Part shown: piece by piece, positions 16,715-25,157 of the stretch
How the letters are laid out: every line of letters begins with the position of its first letter
Numbering within the stretch: position 1 is the first letter of the stretch
Source of the DNA: Psychroserpens luteus
GTDB taxonomy: Bacteria > Bacteroidota > Bacteroidia > Flavobacteriales > Flavobacteriaceae
Direction of reading: 5' to 3'
Length of the DNA stretch: 64,000 nucleotides
Assembly (NCBI RefSeq): GCF_015319355.1
Contig: NZ_JADILU010000001.1
Span: 558,001-622,000 of the forward strand
Translations under genes and position numbers: made by a program
The notes under the pieces: generated by a model
What the model was told of the DNA's origin: nothing
Databases searched by the model: none
The model's input: the letters and a program-made list of their open reading frames with translations, nothing else

Positions 16715-18748
16715 TTGAAATACATATTGAAATACTTTTTGATTTTATTTTTTGTGTTATTAGTTAATAATGCACATGGACAAAACCCTACTTTGGATAG
16801 TATTTTCAATTTAAGAAAAATGTCTAAAGATAAAACTTTACCCATTGATGAGAGGCTTTCTTTTGCCATTGAAGCAAGTAAATTATCTATCAAGACAGAT
16901 AATGATTCTACCATACTAAATAGTAATCGCAACTTATCTTATTTGTACCTTATTTCTGGAGATTATGAGACTTTTGGTTCAGCAAGTCATGATAACTTAG
17001 AATTAGCTTTAAAATTAAATGATTCAAATGCTATAGCAGCATCACAGAGTAATTTAGGTTGGTATTATTATGCTGTTGGAGGTGATAATATTAAGAGCTA
17101 TGAATATCATTTAAATGCACTTAAATATCATACTGCTTTAGGTAATTTAAAAGAGAAGATAAGTACTCTTACTACTATTGCAACCATCCAAGATGATGAA
17201 AAAGATTATTTGGGTAGTGAGCAGAATGCTATTGAAGTTTTAAAATTGATACAGACGATTAATGAGAATCAAGGGATATCTCTCTATGAAGATCAATATA
17301 TAATTCTAAACCTTTTAGGTATAGTGTCATTGAAACTTGAGAATTATGAAAAGTCTTTAGAATATCACGAGCATGCACTGGCTTTAACAGAAGAATTAAA
17401 AAATAGAGATGACTTAAGACTTCAGTCTAATAATAATTTAGCAATTACTTATCGTTCAAAAGGAGATTTAAATAAGACTTTAGAGATTTATGATACGATA
17501 CTAGAAGAGTCTGAAATCCTTGAAGAGGACCCTTCATTTTATGCTCTCATCATTGTAAATAAGACGTTCACTAAATTCATGACAGGGGATTATGACTATG
17601 ATGAATTGGAAAGTGAGTTTAAGCGAGCGCTTAAAATTTCTAATAGCTTACAAGATCAATACTCTATTCTTGCTTCATCTATTGATTTAGCAAAATTTTA
17701 CAAAGCAAATGATCAAATTGAGCTTTCTAGAAAATATGCAGAAGACAGTTATAATATTTCAAAAGAGATTCCAATAAACGATTTGTACTTAGAATCAATG
17801 ATTATTTTATCTCAACTTACAAAAGGGGAAGAGAGTAGAACTTATTTAGAAAGCCACATAAAATTAAGTGACAGTTTACTTAAAGTGGAGCGCAAGGTTA
17901 GAAATAAATTTGCTAGAATAGAATTTGAAACTGATAAAGTAGAAGAAGAAAATGAAAAAATGTCACAGCAGCGTATGTGGTTACTTATCACTTCTGCAGG
18001 TTTATTGTTAACGCTTTTTTTACTTTACATCATCATCACGCAACGTGCAAAAAATAAAGAGCTTAAGTTTGAAAAAGACCAGCAAAAAGCAAATGAAGAA
18101 ATTTACAATCTTATGTTGTCACAACAGGATAAGGTTGATGAGGCTAGAGCTAACGAGAAAATTCGGATTTCAAAAGAGCTTCACGATGGTATTTTAGGAC
18201 GATTATTTGGGACAAGGCTCAGTTTAGATAGTTTTAATTTTTCCGAAGGAAAAGAAGCCATTAATAAACGAGCTAATTATATAAGTGAACTTAAAATTAT
18301 AGAGGATGATATTCGTAAAGTTTCTCATGATTTAAATACAGATTTTGTCTCTGGTTCTGGATTTATGGATATTGTGAGTGAGTTGATAGAGAAACAAACT
18401 AACGCTTACCAATTAGAATCTACCTTTAATTTTACAGATGATATCAATTGGGAAACATTGCCTAATAAAACTAAAATCAACATCTACAGAATTATACAAG
18501 AATCACTTCAAAATATATATAAACATGCCAATGCTAAGGCTGTTAAAATTAGTTTTGAACTAAAAAATAATGTAATTTGCTTATCAATAATTGATGATGG
18601 TGATGGTTTTGATATCAATAAAAGTAAAAAGGGAATTGGAATCAAAAATATAAATTCTAGAGTGGAAGAAGTTGAAGGGAAAGTGCAATTTCACTCTATA
18701 TTAAATAAAGGGACTGAGGTAAATATTACAATACCTTACAAAAATTAG
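16715..18748 (+). CDS. TPR-domain sensor histidine kinase (HisKA_3 / NarX-DesK type)
   Basis: A 677-residue sensor kinase. The start is a TTG: the signal peptide MKYILKYFLILFFVLLVNNAHGQ begins exactly there and no in-frame ATG offers an alternative. Residues 30-400 are periplasmic TPR repeats (for example YEKSLEYHEHALALTEEL), then a coiled coil, one membrane helix (about 421-443), HisKA_3 with His490 in SKELHDGILGRL, and HATPase_c (IQESLQNIYKHANA, DDGDGF, GIGIKNI). It pairs with the response regulator five bases downstream. TPRs can bind peptides, and the two peptide genes directly upstream are candidate ligand sources; that link is inferred. Confidence 0.9.
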   Translation: MKYILKYFLILFFVLLVNNAHGQNPTLDSIFNLRKMSKDKTLPIDERLSFAIEASKLSIKTDNDSTILNSNRNLSYLYLISGDYETFGSASHDNLELALKLNDSNAIAASQSNLGWYYYAVGGDNIKSYEYHLNALKYHTALGNLKEKISTLTTIATIQDDEKDYLGSEQNAIEVLKLIQTINENQGISLYEDQYIILNLLGIVSLKLENYEKSLEYHEHALALTEELKNRDDLRLQSNNNLAITYRSKGDLNKTLEIYDTILEESEILEEDPSFYALIIVNKTFTKFMTGDYDYDELESEFKRALKISNSLQDQYSILASSIDLAKFYKANDQIELSRKYAEDSYNISKEIPINDLYLESMIILSQLTKGEESRTYLESHIKLSDSLLKVERKVRNKFARIEFETDKVEEENEKMSQQRMWLLITSAGLLLTLFLLYIIITQRAKNKELKFEKDQQKANEEIYNLMLSQQDKVDEARANEKIRISKELHDGILGRLFGTRLSLDSFNFSEGKEAINKRANYISELKIIEDDIRKVSHDLNTDFVSGSGFMDIVSELIEKQTNAYQLESTFNFTDDINWETLPNKTKINIYRIIQESLQNIYKHANAKAVKISFELKNNVICLSIIDDGDGFDINKSKKGIGIKNINSRVEEVEGKVQFHSILNKGTEVNITIPYKN

Positions 18749-18753
18749 ACACA

Positions 18754-19422
18754 ATGCAACAAATTCACATTCTAATGGTTGATGATCATCCAATCATTAT
18801 TGAAGGGTATCAAAATACATTAATGGCAACCAAAAAAGATGATCAAACGTTGGTCATTGATACTGCTAATACATGCGATGCTGCCAATATACTAATGCAA
18901 AAAGCTGCGAATGAGCGTCCTTATGATGTATGCTTTTTCGATATTAGTTTACCACCTTCTGCAGATGGTAAAATCATGTCTGGTGAAGACTTAGCAAAGA
19001 TCTCACGTGATATAATGCCAAATGCTAAAGTGATTATTTTAACAATGTTTAATGAATCTTATCGCATTCATAATATTGTAAAAGAGATAAATCCAGATGG
19101 GTTTTTAATTAAAAGTGATTTAACGTCAAGTGAATTGGCAGAGGCTTTTCATCATATTTTAATAGATCCGCCATATTATAGTAGTACTGTTAGTAATTTT
19201 TTAAATAAATCTGTTATTAATGAAATCTATGTAGATGAAATTAATCGCAAGATTCTTCATTTATTATCTCAAGGGATAAAAACAAGAAGCTTAACAGAGT
19301 ATATTGATTTATCAATGAGTGCGATTGAAAAACGTAAAAAACAACTCAAAAATTTATTCTCAATTAACGACGGAAAAGATGAAACTCTAATTAATGAGGC
19401 TAGAAAAAAAGGTTTTCTCTAA
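18754..19422 (+). CDS. Response regulator partner of the TPR kinase
   Basis: A 222-residue regulator. The receiver starts IHILMVDDHPIIIEGY with acidic DD, phospho-site Asp in CFFDISLPPSADG, Thr in ILTMFNE and Lys in FLIKSDL. The C-terminal 70 residues (INRKILHLLSQGIKTRSLTEYIDLS then MSAIEKRKKQLKNLF) look like a diverged NarL/LuxR helix-turn-helix in which the usual LT-x-RE-x-EVL opening is missing. It lies five bases after its kinase. Two palindromes 70-107 bases downstream of the stop are the best candidate binding sites. Confidence 0.88.
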   Translation: MQQIHILMVDDHPIIIEGYQNTLMATKKDDQTLVIDTANTCDAANILMQKAANERPYDVCFFDISLPPSADGKIMSGEDLAKISRDIMPNAKVIILTMFNESYRIHNIVKEINPDGFLIKSDLTSSELAEAFHHILIDPPYYSSTVSNFLNKSVINEIYVDEINRKILHLLSQGIKTRSLTEYIDLSMSAIEKRKKQLKNLFSINDGKDETLINEARKKGFL

Positions 19423-19491
19423 GAAAAACTGTTAAAGTTTTCATTTTTACAATTTTATTGTGCTCTTGAAACTACTGTTATTTCTAAAAAC

Positions 19492-19529
19492 TACGGTTTT
19501 TCCGCATCAAGTTTACGGTTTTTCCGTAA
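19492..19529 (+). promoter_or_regulatory. Two tandem palindromic operators
   Basis: TACGGTTTTTCCGCA (19492-19506) and the perfect dyad TTACGGTTTTTCCGTAA (19513-19529). Centres are 22 bases apart, two helical turns. The nearer centre lies about 43 bases upstream of the start predicted from the -7 box at 19551, the classic activator position. Probable targets of the adjacent response regulator. Confidence 0.7.
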
Positions 19530-19550
19530 CAAAAAGTTGTTTATATAAGA

Positions 19551-19558
19551 TACCTTTG
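19551..19558 (+). promoter_or_regulatory. -7 box of a noncoding transcription unit
   Basis: TACCTTTG matches TAnnTTTG. No good -33 TTTG lies upstream, as expected for an activator-dependent promoter; the palindromes occupy that side. Confidence 0.6.
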
Positions 19559-19563
19559 AGTAA

Positions 19564-19661
19564 GTCAACAAAGATTATTTTTTAATCCCTCTAAGTAATT
19601 TGTTGAATTAATAGCAAAGAAAACTAACCTAACACATCTCAACAAGTGTTAGGTTTTTTTT
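19564..19661 (+). ncRNA. Candidate small RNA next to the TPR kinase/regulator pair
   Basis: About 100 bases bounded by a -7 box (19551-19558) and a strong terminator (AACCTAACAC 19626-19635 with GTGTTAGGTT 19646-19655 and eight T). There is no ATG in the segment and no room for a gene, so the product would be RNA. The tandem palindromes upstream suggest control by the response regulator at 18754. The unit could instead be only the regulator's terminator with a chance promoter. Confidence 0.5.
19626..19661 (+). terminator. Strong rho-independent terminator
   Basis: A 10-bp perfect stem AACCTAACAC / GTGTTAGGTT with a T-run; ends the candidate small RNA and would also stop read-through from the regulator gene. 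Confidence 0.9.
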
Positions 19662-19692
19662 ATAGCATTAATTTCGATTTTATTTAACTTTA

Positions 19693-20190
19693 TTAAAAAA
19701 GAACGTTCTTGTAGTCAAAAAACTTCACAATAAAGAAGCCTAAAAAGATTACAGCGACCATGAATTTAATAAAAGTAGAGGCTATAAAACCTAGAAATGA
19801 TCCAAATGCAGCTTTAAGAGCTTTATTAAATTCTGCTTTATTTAAAAGTTCTCCAATTAATGCTCCAAAGAATGGTCCAATAATAATGCCTCCAGGTATT
19901 GGTGCTATCAAACCAACAATTAAGCCAATAGATGTACCAATCATACCAGCTTTTGTTCCTCCAAAACGTTTAGTTCCCATGGCAGGAATGATGTAGTCTA
20001 AGATCCAAATACCTAATGCAATAATAAAGGTGATTATTAAAAATGTCCAATTCATTGGTACTACATCTGCTAAATGAAAGATGAGTAAACCAATCCAACT
20101 GGTTAAAGGTCCTGGTAAAACAGGGAGAAAGCTACCTATGATTCCTAAAATCATAAAAAAAGTAGCCAAAATGACTAAAAAAATGTCCAT
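19693..20190 (-). CDS. DUF456 family membrane protein
   Basis: A 165-residue integral membrane protein of unknown function. It has four to five hydrophobic segments and the family pattern: GSFLPVLPGPLTSWIGLLI, LDYIIPAMGTKRFGGTKAGM, then a Gly-rich helix GLIVGLIAPIPGGIIIGPF and GALIGELL. These small-residue repeats resemble glycine-zipper helices. It is a single gene read leftwards, divergent from the 20312 operon. Confidence 0.88.
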   Translation of the reverse strand: MDIFLVILATFFMILGIIGSFLPVLPGPLTSWIGLLIFHLADVVPMNWTFLIITFIIALGIWILDYIIPAMGTKRFGGTKAGMIGTSIGLIVGLIAPIPGGIIIGPFFGALIGELLNKAEFNKALKAAFGSFLGFIASTFIKFMVAVIFLGFFIVKFFDYKNVLF

Positions 20191-20249
20191 TGTAAGTATT
20201 TAATATTCTATTAGTAAGACGTCAACATATTAAAATTGTTACATTTTAC

Positions 20250-20290
20250 AACTAAATAATTAGTTTGAACTAATCTTTTAGTTATATTTG
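20250..20290 (+). promoter_or_regulatory. Promoter with an array of AACTAA half-sites (candidate BlaI-type operator)
   Basis: Half-sites alternate in orientation: AACTAA (20250), TTAGTT (20260), AACTAA (20268), TTAGTT (20278). The central 16 bases, ATTAGTTTGAACTAAT (20259-20274), are a perfect dyad, and the last half-site runs into the -7 box TATATTTG (20283-20290). A repressor bound here would block the promoter of the operon that includes the BlaI-like gene. Confidence 0.55.
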
Positions 20291-20311
20291 AAAATCTAAA
20301 AATAAGTTTTA

Positions 20312-21229
20312 ATGGTATTAAATAGGTTTAAACTCATTATATCCAGTTGCATGTTGTGTTGTTCATTCATTGTAATGTCACAGCAAGTAGTAGATACAAC
20401 ATTAGTACCTATAATTGTAGATCCTTATTATAAAATTCAAAAAGGACCAACAATCTATATCGATGAAATTCATAATAATTTTCATACTAAAGAGGGTCGT
20501 TTTAAACCTTTTAGCACTCTTTTAGAACGTGATGGATATAAAGTTTATTCGTTAGAAAATTACGATTTACTAAAAACGAAAGATGTATTAGTCATTTCAA
20601 ATGCTATCCATTCTAATAATATAAGGAATTGGGAACAACCTATTCATGATGCTTTTTCTTCGGAAGATATTCAGATTCTCAAAAAATGGGTAGAAGCAGG
20701 AGGTCGTTTGCTAATCATTGCAGACCATATGCCTTTTTCGGGAGCAACGAATACGTTAGCCAATGCTTTCGGATTTGATTTTTGCGATGGGTTTGCTCAA
20801 TTATCAAAACCTGAAGGCGAATCAGATTTGTTTTCCGAAGAAAATAATAGGTTATTAGTTTCTAAAATAACAGATGGTACTTACGGTAAATCCATAAAAA
20901 GTGTGACCACATTTATGGGTTCATCTTTTCAAATTCCTGAGAAAGCTATTGGGATTTTAAAATTTAAAAAAGGTGATGAATGTCTACAACCTGAAATCGC
21001 ATGGCAATTTGATGAAAACACACCAAGTAAAGATTTAGAAGATAGCTACCAAGGCGCAATCCTGGATTTTGGTAAAGGTAAACTAGCTGTTTTTGGTGAA
21101 GCAGCGCAATTTACAGCGCAAACTATAACTAATGAAAATGGAACGTTTCATGTTGGATTTAATTCTGAAACAGCTCCAAATAACGTAGATTTTATTAGAA
21201 ACTTAATGCGCTGGCTAAGTACTAAATAA
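20312..21229 (+). CDS. Exported DUF4350-like protein (class I glutamine amidotransferase-like fold)
   Basis: A 305-residue protein with a signal peptide (MVLNRFKLIISSCMLCCSFIVMSQ). The body follows the DUF4350 plan: IYIDEIHNNFHT, LLERDGYKV, DVLVISNAIHSNN, then LKKWVEAGGRLLIIADHMPFSGATN and FGKGKLAVFGEAAQFTAQ. The fold is that of amidotransferase/ThuA-like proteins, but no catalytic Cys triad is apparent. The substrate is unknown. It is the first gene of an operon with a BlaI-like repressor (31 bases downstream) and a BlaR1-like sensor, so it is probably a regulated target. Confidence 0.65.
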   Translation: MVLNRFKLIISSCMLCCSFIVMSQQVVDTTLVPIIVDPYYKIQKGPTIYIDEIHNNFHTKEGRFKPFSTLLERDGYKVYSLENYDLLKTKDVLVISNAIHSNNIRNWEQPIHDAFSSEDIQILKKWVEAGGRLLIIADHMPFSGATNTLANAFGFDFCDGFAQLSKPEGESDLFSEENNRLLVSKITDGTYGKSIKSVTTFMGSSFQIPEKAIGILKFKKGDECLQPEIAWQFDENTPSKDLEDSYQGAILDFGKGKLAVFGEAAQFTAQTITNENGTFHVGFNSETAPNNVDFIRNLMRWLSTK

Positions 21230-21260
21230 ACGGAACACAAAACACTGAACACTGATACAT

Positions 21261-21623
21261 ATGAAGCAATTAACAAAAGCAGAAGAAGAAATAATGCAAG
21301 TCCTTTGGCAGTTAGAAAAAGCCAACGTTAAGGATGTTATCAATCAACTTCCAGAACCAAAACCTGCTTACAATACAGTGTCTACAATTGTTAGAATCCT
21401 TGAGAATAAAGGATTTGTGGATTATGAAAAACAAGGAAAGGGACACATCTATTTCCCGTTACTTAAAAAGCAAGACTATAGCAATCAATCCATAAATAAT
21501 TTGGTTGATAATTATTTTCAAGGCTCTTTTAAAAGTATGGTATCGTTTTTTGTGAAGAAAAATGATGTCGATTTAAAAGATATGGAAGCCATTTTAAAGG
21601 ATATTAATAAAACAAACCAATAA
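21261..21623 (+). CDS. BlaI/MecI/CopY family repressor
   Basis: A 120-residue winged-helix repressor: LTKAEEEIMQVLWQLEKANVKDV opens as in BlaI, then the recognition helix KPAYNTVSTIVRILENKGFV and wing DYEKQGKGHIYFPLL, followed by the dimerisation helices. In the family, a membrane metallopeptidase partner cleaves the repressor. The partner gene starts two bases downstream. The likely operator is the half-site array at 20250-20283. No beta-lactamase gene is nearby, so it probably senses envelope or other stress. Confidence 0.92.
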   Translation: MKQLTKAEEEIMQVLWQLEKANVKDVINQLPEPKPAYNTVSTIVRILENKGFVDYEKQGKGHIYFPLLKKQDYSNQSINNLVDNYFQGSFKSMVSFFVKKNDVDLKDMEAILKDINKTNQ

Positions 21624-21624
21624 C

Positions 21625-23934
21625 ATGTTACACTATATTTTACAAGTCGGTGCGTTTCAATTACTGTTTTTAATTATCTATGATATTTTTCTTCGAAAGG
21701 AAACGTTTTTCAACCTCAATCGTATCTATTTGTTGAGCACATCTGTCTTATCATTAATAATTCCTTTTATTAAAATAGAACGCATAAAAGAAGTTGTTTC
21801 TAAAGATTTCGTGATTAGTTTACCTGAAGTTCTTATTGGAGAATCTACGAAAGCAACAAGTACAATAGATCCTATAATTGCAATGGAAGCAGGCATTAAT
21901 TTAGAGCCAGAACCAGTTTCAATATGGAATATTATACTAATTTCTGGAATGTGTATTGCCACATTAATTTTAGTCTATAAAATCATAAAACTATTCTTGT
22001 TAGTGTCTAATAATCCAAAACGTTGGAGTGGTAATGTTTTGATTATCTGTTTACTAAATAGCACAAAAGCCTTTTCGTTTTTTAATTATATTTTCTTGGG
22101 TAACAGATTGTCTCCAAAAGAAAGCTCGTCTATTTTAGAGCATGAAATGATACACATCAAACAAAAACACTCTTTAGATTTACTGTTTTTTGAATTGCTA
22201 CGTATTGTGTTTTGGTTTAACCCATTAGTTTATATCTATCAAAATAGAATCGCAACACTTCATGAATACTTAGCAGATGCTAAGGCTGTAAAAGGTCAAA
22301 ATAAGGCAGATTACTATGATAATCTACTAACCCAAGTTTTTGATACACAGCAATTCTCATTTGTCAATCCATTTTTTAAACAGTCATTAATCAAAAAACG
22401 AATCGTTATGTTAAGTAAATCAAAATCACGTCAAATCAATTTGGTCAAGTATGCATTATTATTACCGTTGGTGTTTACCATGCTTATTTATACATCTTCT
22501 TATGCGCAGGAAAAAGTTATTAGTTCTTCTTCGGAAATTGGAAATCTAGACAATCAGGAGTTAACAGATGAGGAGTTGAAGAAACAATTATACAATGAAA
22601 TAGTAGAAATGGATAAGAATGGAGCAAGCATAGAGGAGATGATGGAACATGTTATGCCAAATAAAGAAAAATATATTCAATCTAAAAGGGATTACTATAA
22701 GTTAGGTGAGTTTGTAAATTTCATGACAAATAAATCGATTAAAAGTAAATCTGCAGATGGCACCTTAACTGATGATGATTTAGAAAGAGCCGAAAAAATG
22801 TCTAGTAAAAAAAGCAGGAGTTTCGAAGAATATGTCGAATGGAAAAAAACCAGTGAAGCTAAATCCCAATGGGAAAATAAAGGTATTGATGGAGAACTTA
22901 GATTATTAGTAGGAGATATCAATAATCTAACTTCCGAAGAAAAGAAAAAGCAAGAGACTCATTTAAAGCAATTAAAAACTGATAAGAATTATTACAAGCT
23001 CATAGTTTCGGATTATAACCATTCTAATATATATGACTTCGGAAAAGAGAAAGATACTTTCAAATTCAACACTAAAGATGACATTGAAATCATAGAAATA
23101 GAAGAAACCGTAGAAGTCCCATTTTCAATAATCGAAGAAACACCAACATTCACATTTTGCGAAACGTTGGAAACCAACGAAGAACGAAAAGCGTGCATGA
23201 GTAATCACATCTCAAAACATGTAAACAGATATTTCAACACCAAACTAGCAGATAGTTTAGGTTTAGTTGGTCGTCAACGCATCAACGTCATTTTTAAAAT
23301 TGACAAAGAAGGTCATATTGTTGATGTTAAATCTAGAGCGCCACATCCAGCTTTAGAAGAAGAAGCTAAACGCGTTATTAAAACCTTACCTCAATTAATA
23401 CCAGGAAAACAAAAAGGGGTAGCAGTTACTGTACCTTATAGCTTGCCTATTGTTTTTCAAATTAAAGGGGATTCATTACAGCAAGAAAGTTTAGAAATAA
23501 AAGAGGTTGATCACATCAAAGAACTTAAAGAAAAGTTTAAAAATACTGAAGAAGTGCCTTTCTTGGCTTTGGATAAAGCTCCAGTTTCAGAAAATTGTGA
23601 GAGCCAAACCACAGAGGAAGAGTCCAAAAAATGTTTTAGTGACTTCGTTTCTAAATATGTAAATAGAAATTTCAATCTAAATTTAGCCTCAAAACTTGGT
23701 TTAGAGGGTAAGCAACGTATTAACGTTATTTTTAAAGTTGATAAAGAAGGAAAGGTTATTGAAGTCAAAGCAAGAGCACCACATCCAGATTTAGAAGATG
23801 AAGCAAAACGTGTAATTAATAGTTTACCACAATTTACTCCAGGAGAAATGAATGGTCAACCAGTAATCGTTAATTACTCATTGCCTATAATATTTCAAAT
23901 ACATGGAGAGTCTAAAGAAAACAAGAAAAATTAA
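21625..23934 (+). CDS. BlaR1-like M56 metallopeptidase with two TonB C-terminal domains
   Basis: A 769-residue membrane sensor protease. The N-terminal 300 residues have four membrane helices around the M56 zinc site LEHEMIHIKQKHS (HEMIH); a helix ending TSSYAQ lies near 290. The periplasmic part has a linker, then two tandem TonB_C domains, each with RQRINVIFKIDKEG or KQRINVIFKVDKEG and RAPHP-LE-EAKRVI. Each is preceded by a Cys-pair segment (FCETLETNEERKAC; NCESQTTEEESKKC). Such M56-TonB fusions are typical of Bacteroidota. It should cleave the BlaI-like repressor upon sensing a signal; that signal is unknown. Confidence 0.9.
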   Translation: MLHYILQVGAFQLLFLIIYDIFLRKETFFNLNRIYLLSTSVLSLIIPFIKIERIKEVVSKDFVISLPEVLIGESTKATSTIDPIIAMEAGINLEPEPVSIWNIILISGMCIATLILVYKIIKLFLLVSNNPKRWSGNVLIICLLNSTKAFSFFNYIFLGNRLSPKESSSILEHEMIHIKQKHSLDLLFFELLRIVFWFNPLVYIYQNRIATLHEYLADAKAVKGQNKADYYDNLLTQVFDTQQFSFVNPFFKQSLIKKRIVMLSKSKSRQINLVKYALLLPLVFTMLIYTSSYAQEKVISSSSEIGNLDNQELTDEELKKQLYNEIVEMDKNGASIEEMMEHVMPNKEKYIQSKRDYYKLGEFVNFMTNKSIKSKSADGTLTDDDLERAEKMSSKKSRSFEEYVEWKKTSEAKSQWENKGIDGELRLLVGDINNLTSEEKKKQETHLKQLKTDKNYYKLIVSDYNHSNIYDFGKEKDTFKFNTKDDIEIIEIEETVEVPFSIIEETPTFTFCETLETNEERKACMSNHISKHVNRYFNTKLADSLGLVGRQRINVIFKIDKEGHIVDVKSRAPHPALEEEAKRVIKTLPQLIPGKQKGVAVTVPYSLPIVFQIKGDSLQQESLEIKEVDHIKELKEKFKNTEEVPFLALDKAPVSENCESQTTEEESKKCFSDFVSKYVNRNFNLNLASKLGLEGKQRINVIFKVDKEGKVIEVKARAPHPDLEDEAKRVINSLPQFTPGEMNGQPVIVNYSLPIIFQIHGESKENKKN

Positions 23935-25073
23935 TGCGATCACTTTTTGTACTCCTATGCGTTTTAACGATTTTTAATTCTGAAGCACAGACATCAGTTT
24001 TAAATCAAGCAGATAGTTTATACAGTAATGGGAATTATAGTAAAGCGATTGAAGTCTATAAAACACATATCAATCAAGATGAGGTTTATGCTAAAATAGC
24101 AAGGTCTTATGTCGCGATTGGTAATTATGACAGTGCTTTAGAGTTTTATAAATTAGCTGCAGAAGCAGATCCCAAAAACGGACTCATATTATACGAATAT
24201 GCTAGATTGTTGTCAAAAACGAAAAATTTTGAAGCATCAATAGAGGTGTTTAATAAGTTGATGAATATTGATTATCGCAATCCTAATTATCATTACGAAA
24301 TGGGATTAGCTTTAGAGCGCATGGAAGATGACTCTACAGCATTAAATAGGTTTAGGTCTGCTTATGATTTGGATCAAACCCATCAAAAAGCAATATTCAA
24401 AATAGCCAAACATTTTTTAATTAAGCGGAAACATGAAATCTCGCACAGATATATAGATAAAGGATTAGAGAGCTATGAAAACAATATAGAACTCATTAGC
24501 CTGAAAGCGCAAAATTATTATTACCAAGACGACTACCACAATGCAAGAGCATGGTTTCAAAAACTAATTGCCATGGGAGAATCCTCTGAGTTTATACATG
24601 AGAAATTGAGTACGCTTCATGCAGAGTTTTCAGATTATGAATTGGCTATTGAGCAACGAAAATTGGTATTGAAGTATAATCCGTACAGTTCTGATGCCAT
24701 GTTGTTAATTGGTAGTTATTACAACCGACTCAAAGATTATAAAAATGCTGAAAAATATATTAGACAGTCATTAGCGCTAAAGGATGTGCCTTTAGATTAT
24801 GAATATCAATTATTAGGTACTGTCTTAAATAGGCAAGACAAAAACAAAGAAGCCATAGAAGCATTTCAAAAATCCTTAAAAGAAAACCCTGAAAACATAA
24901 GCTCAGAGTTTTACATCTTATCTACAAAAGATAAATATTATGCAGATCTTGATACGAAGATCAAGTTGTATGAAGATTTTAGAGATAAATATCCAGATAC
25001 CTTCTATTCAAAATTTGCTTCAAAACGAATTACAGAACTTAAAGAAGAGAAATTCTTAAAGGCTGAGGACTAA
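23934..25073 (+). CDS. Exported TPR protein of the BlaI/BlaR operon
   Basis: A 379-residue protein with a signal peptide (MRSLFVLLCVLTIFNSEAQ) followed by about eight TPR repeats (GNYSKAIEVYKTHI, GNYDSALEFYKLAAEADP, KDYKNAEKYIRQSLAL, NKEAIEAFQKSLKENP). There is no enzymatic domain. The start overlaps the stop of the M56 gene as TAATG, so translation is coupled. It probably scaffolds or modulates the periplasmic sensor; this is inferred from context only. Confidence 0.85.
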   Translation: MRSLFVLLCVLTIFNSEAQTSVLNQADSLYSNGNYSKAIEVYKTHINQDEVYAKIARSYVAIGNYDSALEFYKLAAEADPKNGLILYEYARLLSKTKNFEASIEVFNKLMNIDYRNPNYHYEMGLALERMEDDSTALNRFRSAYDLDQTHQKAIFKIAKHFLIKRKHEISHRYIDKGLESYENNIELISLKAQNYYYQDDYHNARAWFQKLIAMGESSEFIHEKLSTLHAEFSDYELAIEQRKLVLKYNPYSSDAMLLIGSYYNRLKDYKNAEKYIRQSLALKDVPLDYEYQLLGTVLNRQDKNKEAIEAFQKSLKENPENISSEFYILSTKDKYYADLDTKIKLYEDFRDKYPDTFYSKFASKRITELKEEKFLKAED

Positions 25074-25084
25074 TGACTGCACAT

Positions 25085-25110
25085 CCTGCAAGGTTTTAAA
25101 ACCTTGTAGG
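25085..25110. repeat. Palindromic intergenic element CAAGGTTTTAAAACCTTG
   Basis: A near-perfect 26-base dyad centred on TTTTAAAA, just after the TPR gene stop. Elements of this shape (CAGG/AAGG TTTTAAAA CCTT/CCTG) are, as I recall, scattered between genes in flavobacteria. It can act as a bidirectional stem-loop. Confidence 0.6.
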
Positions 25111-25157
25111 TATTTATTACTACAAAAATTGTACTTTTCGGTTTCAGTTTAATTGTT

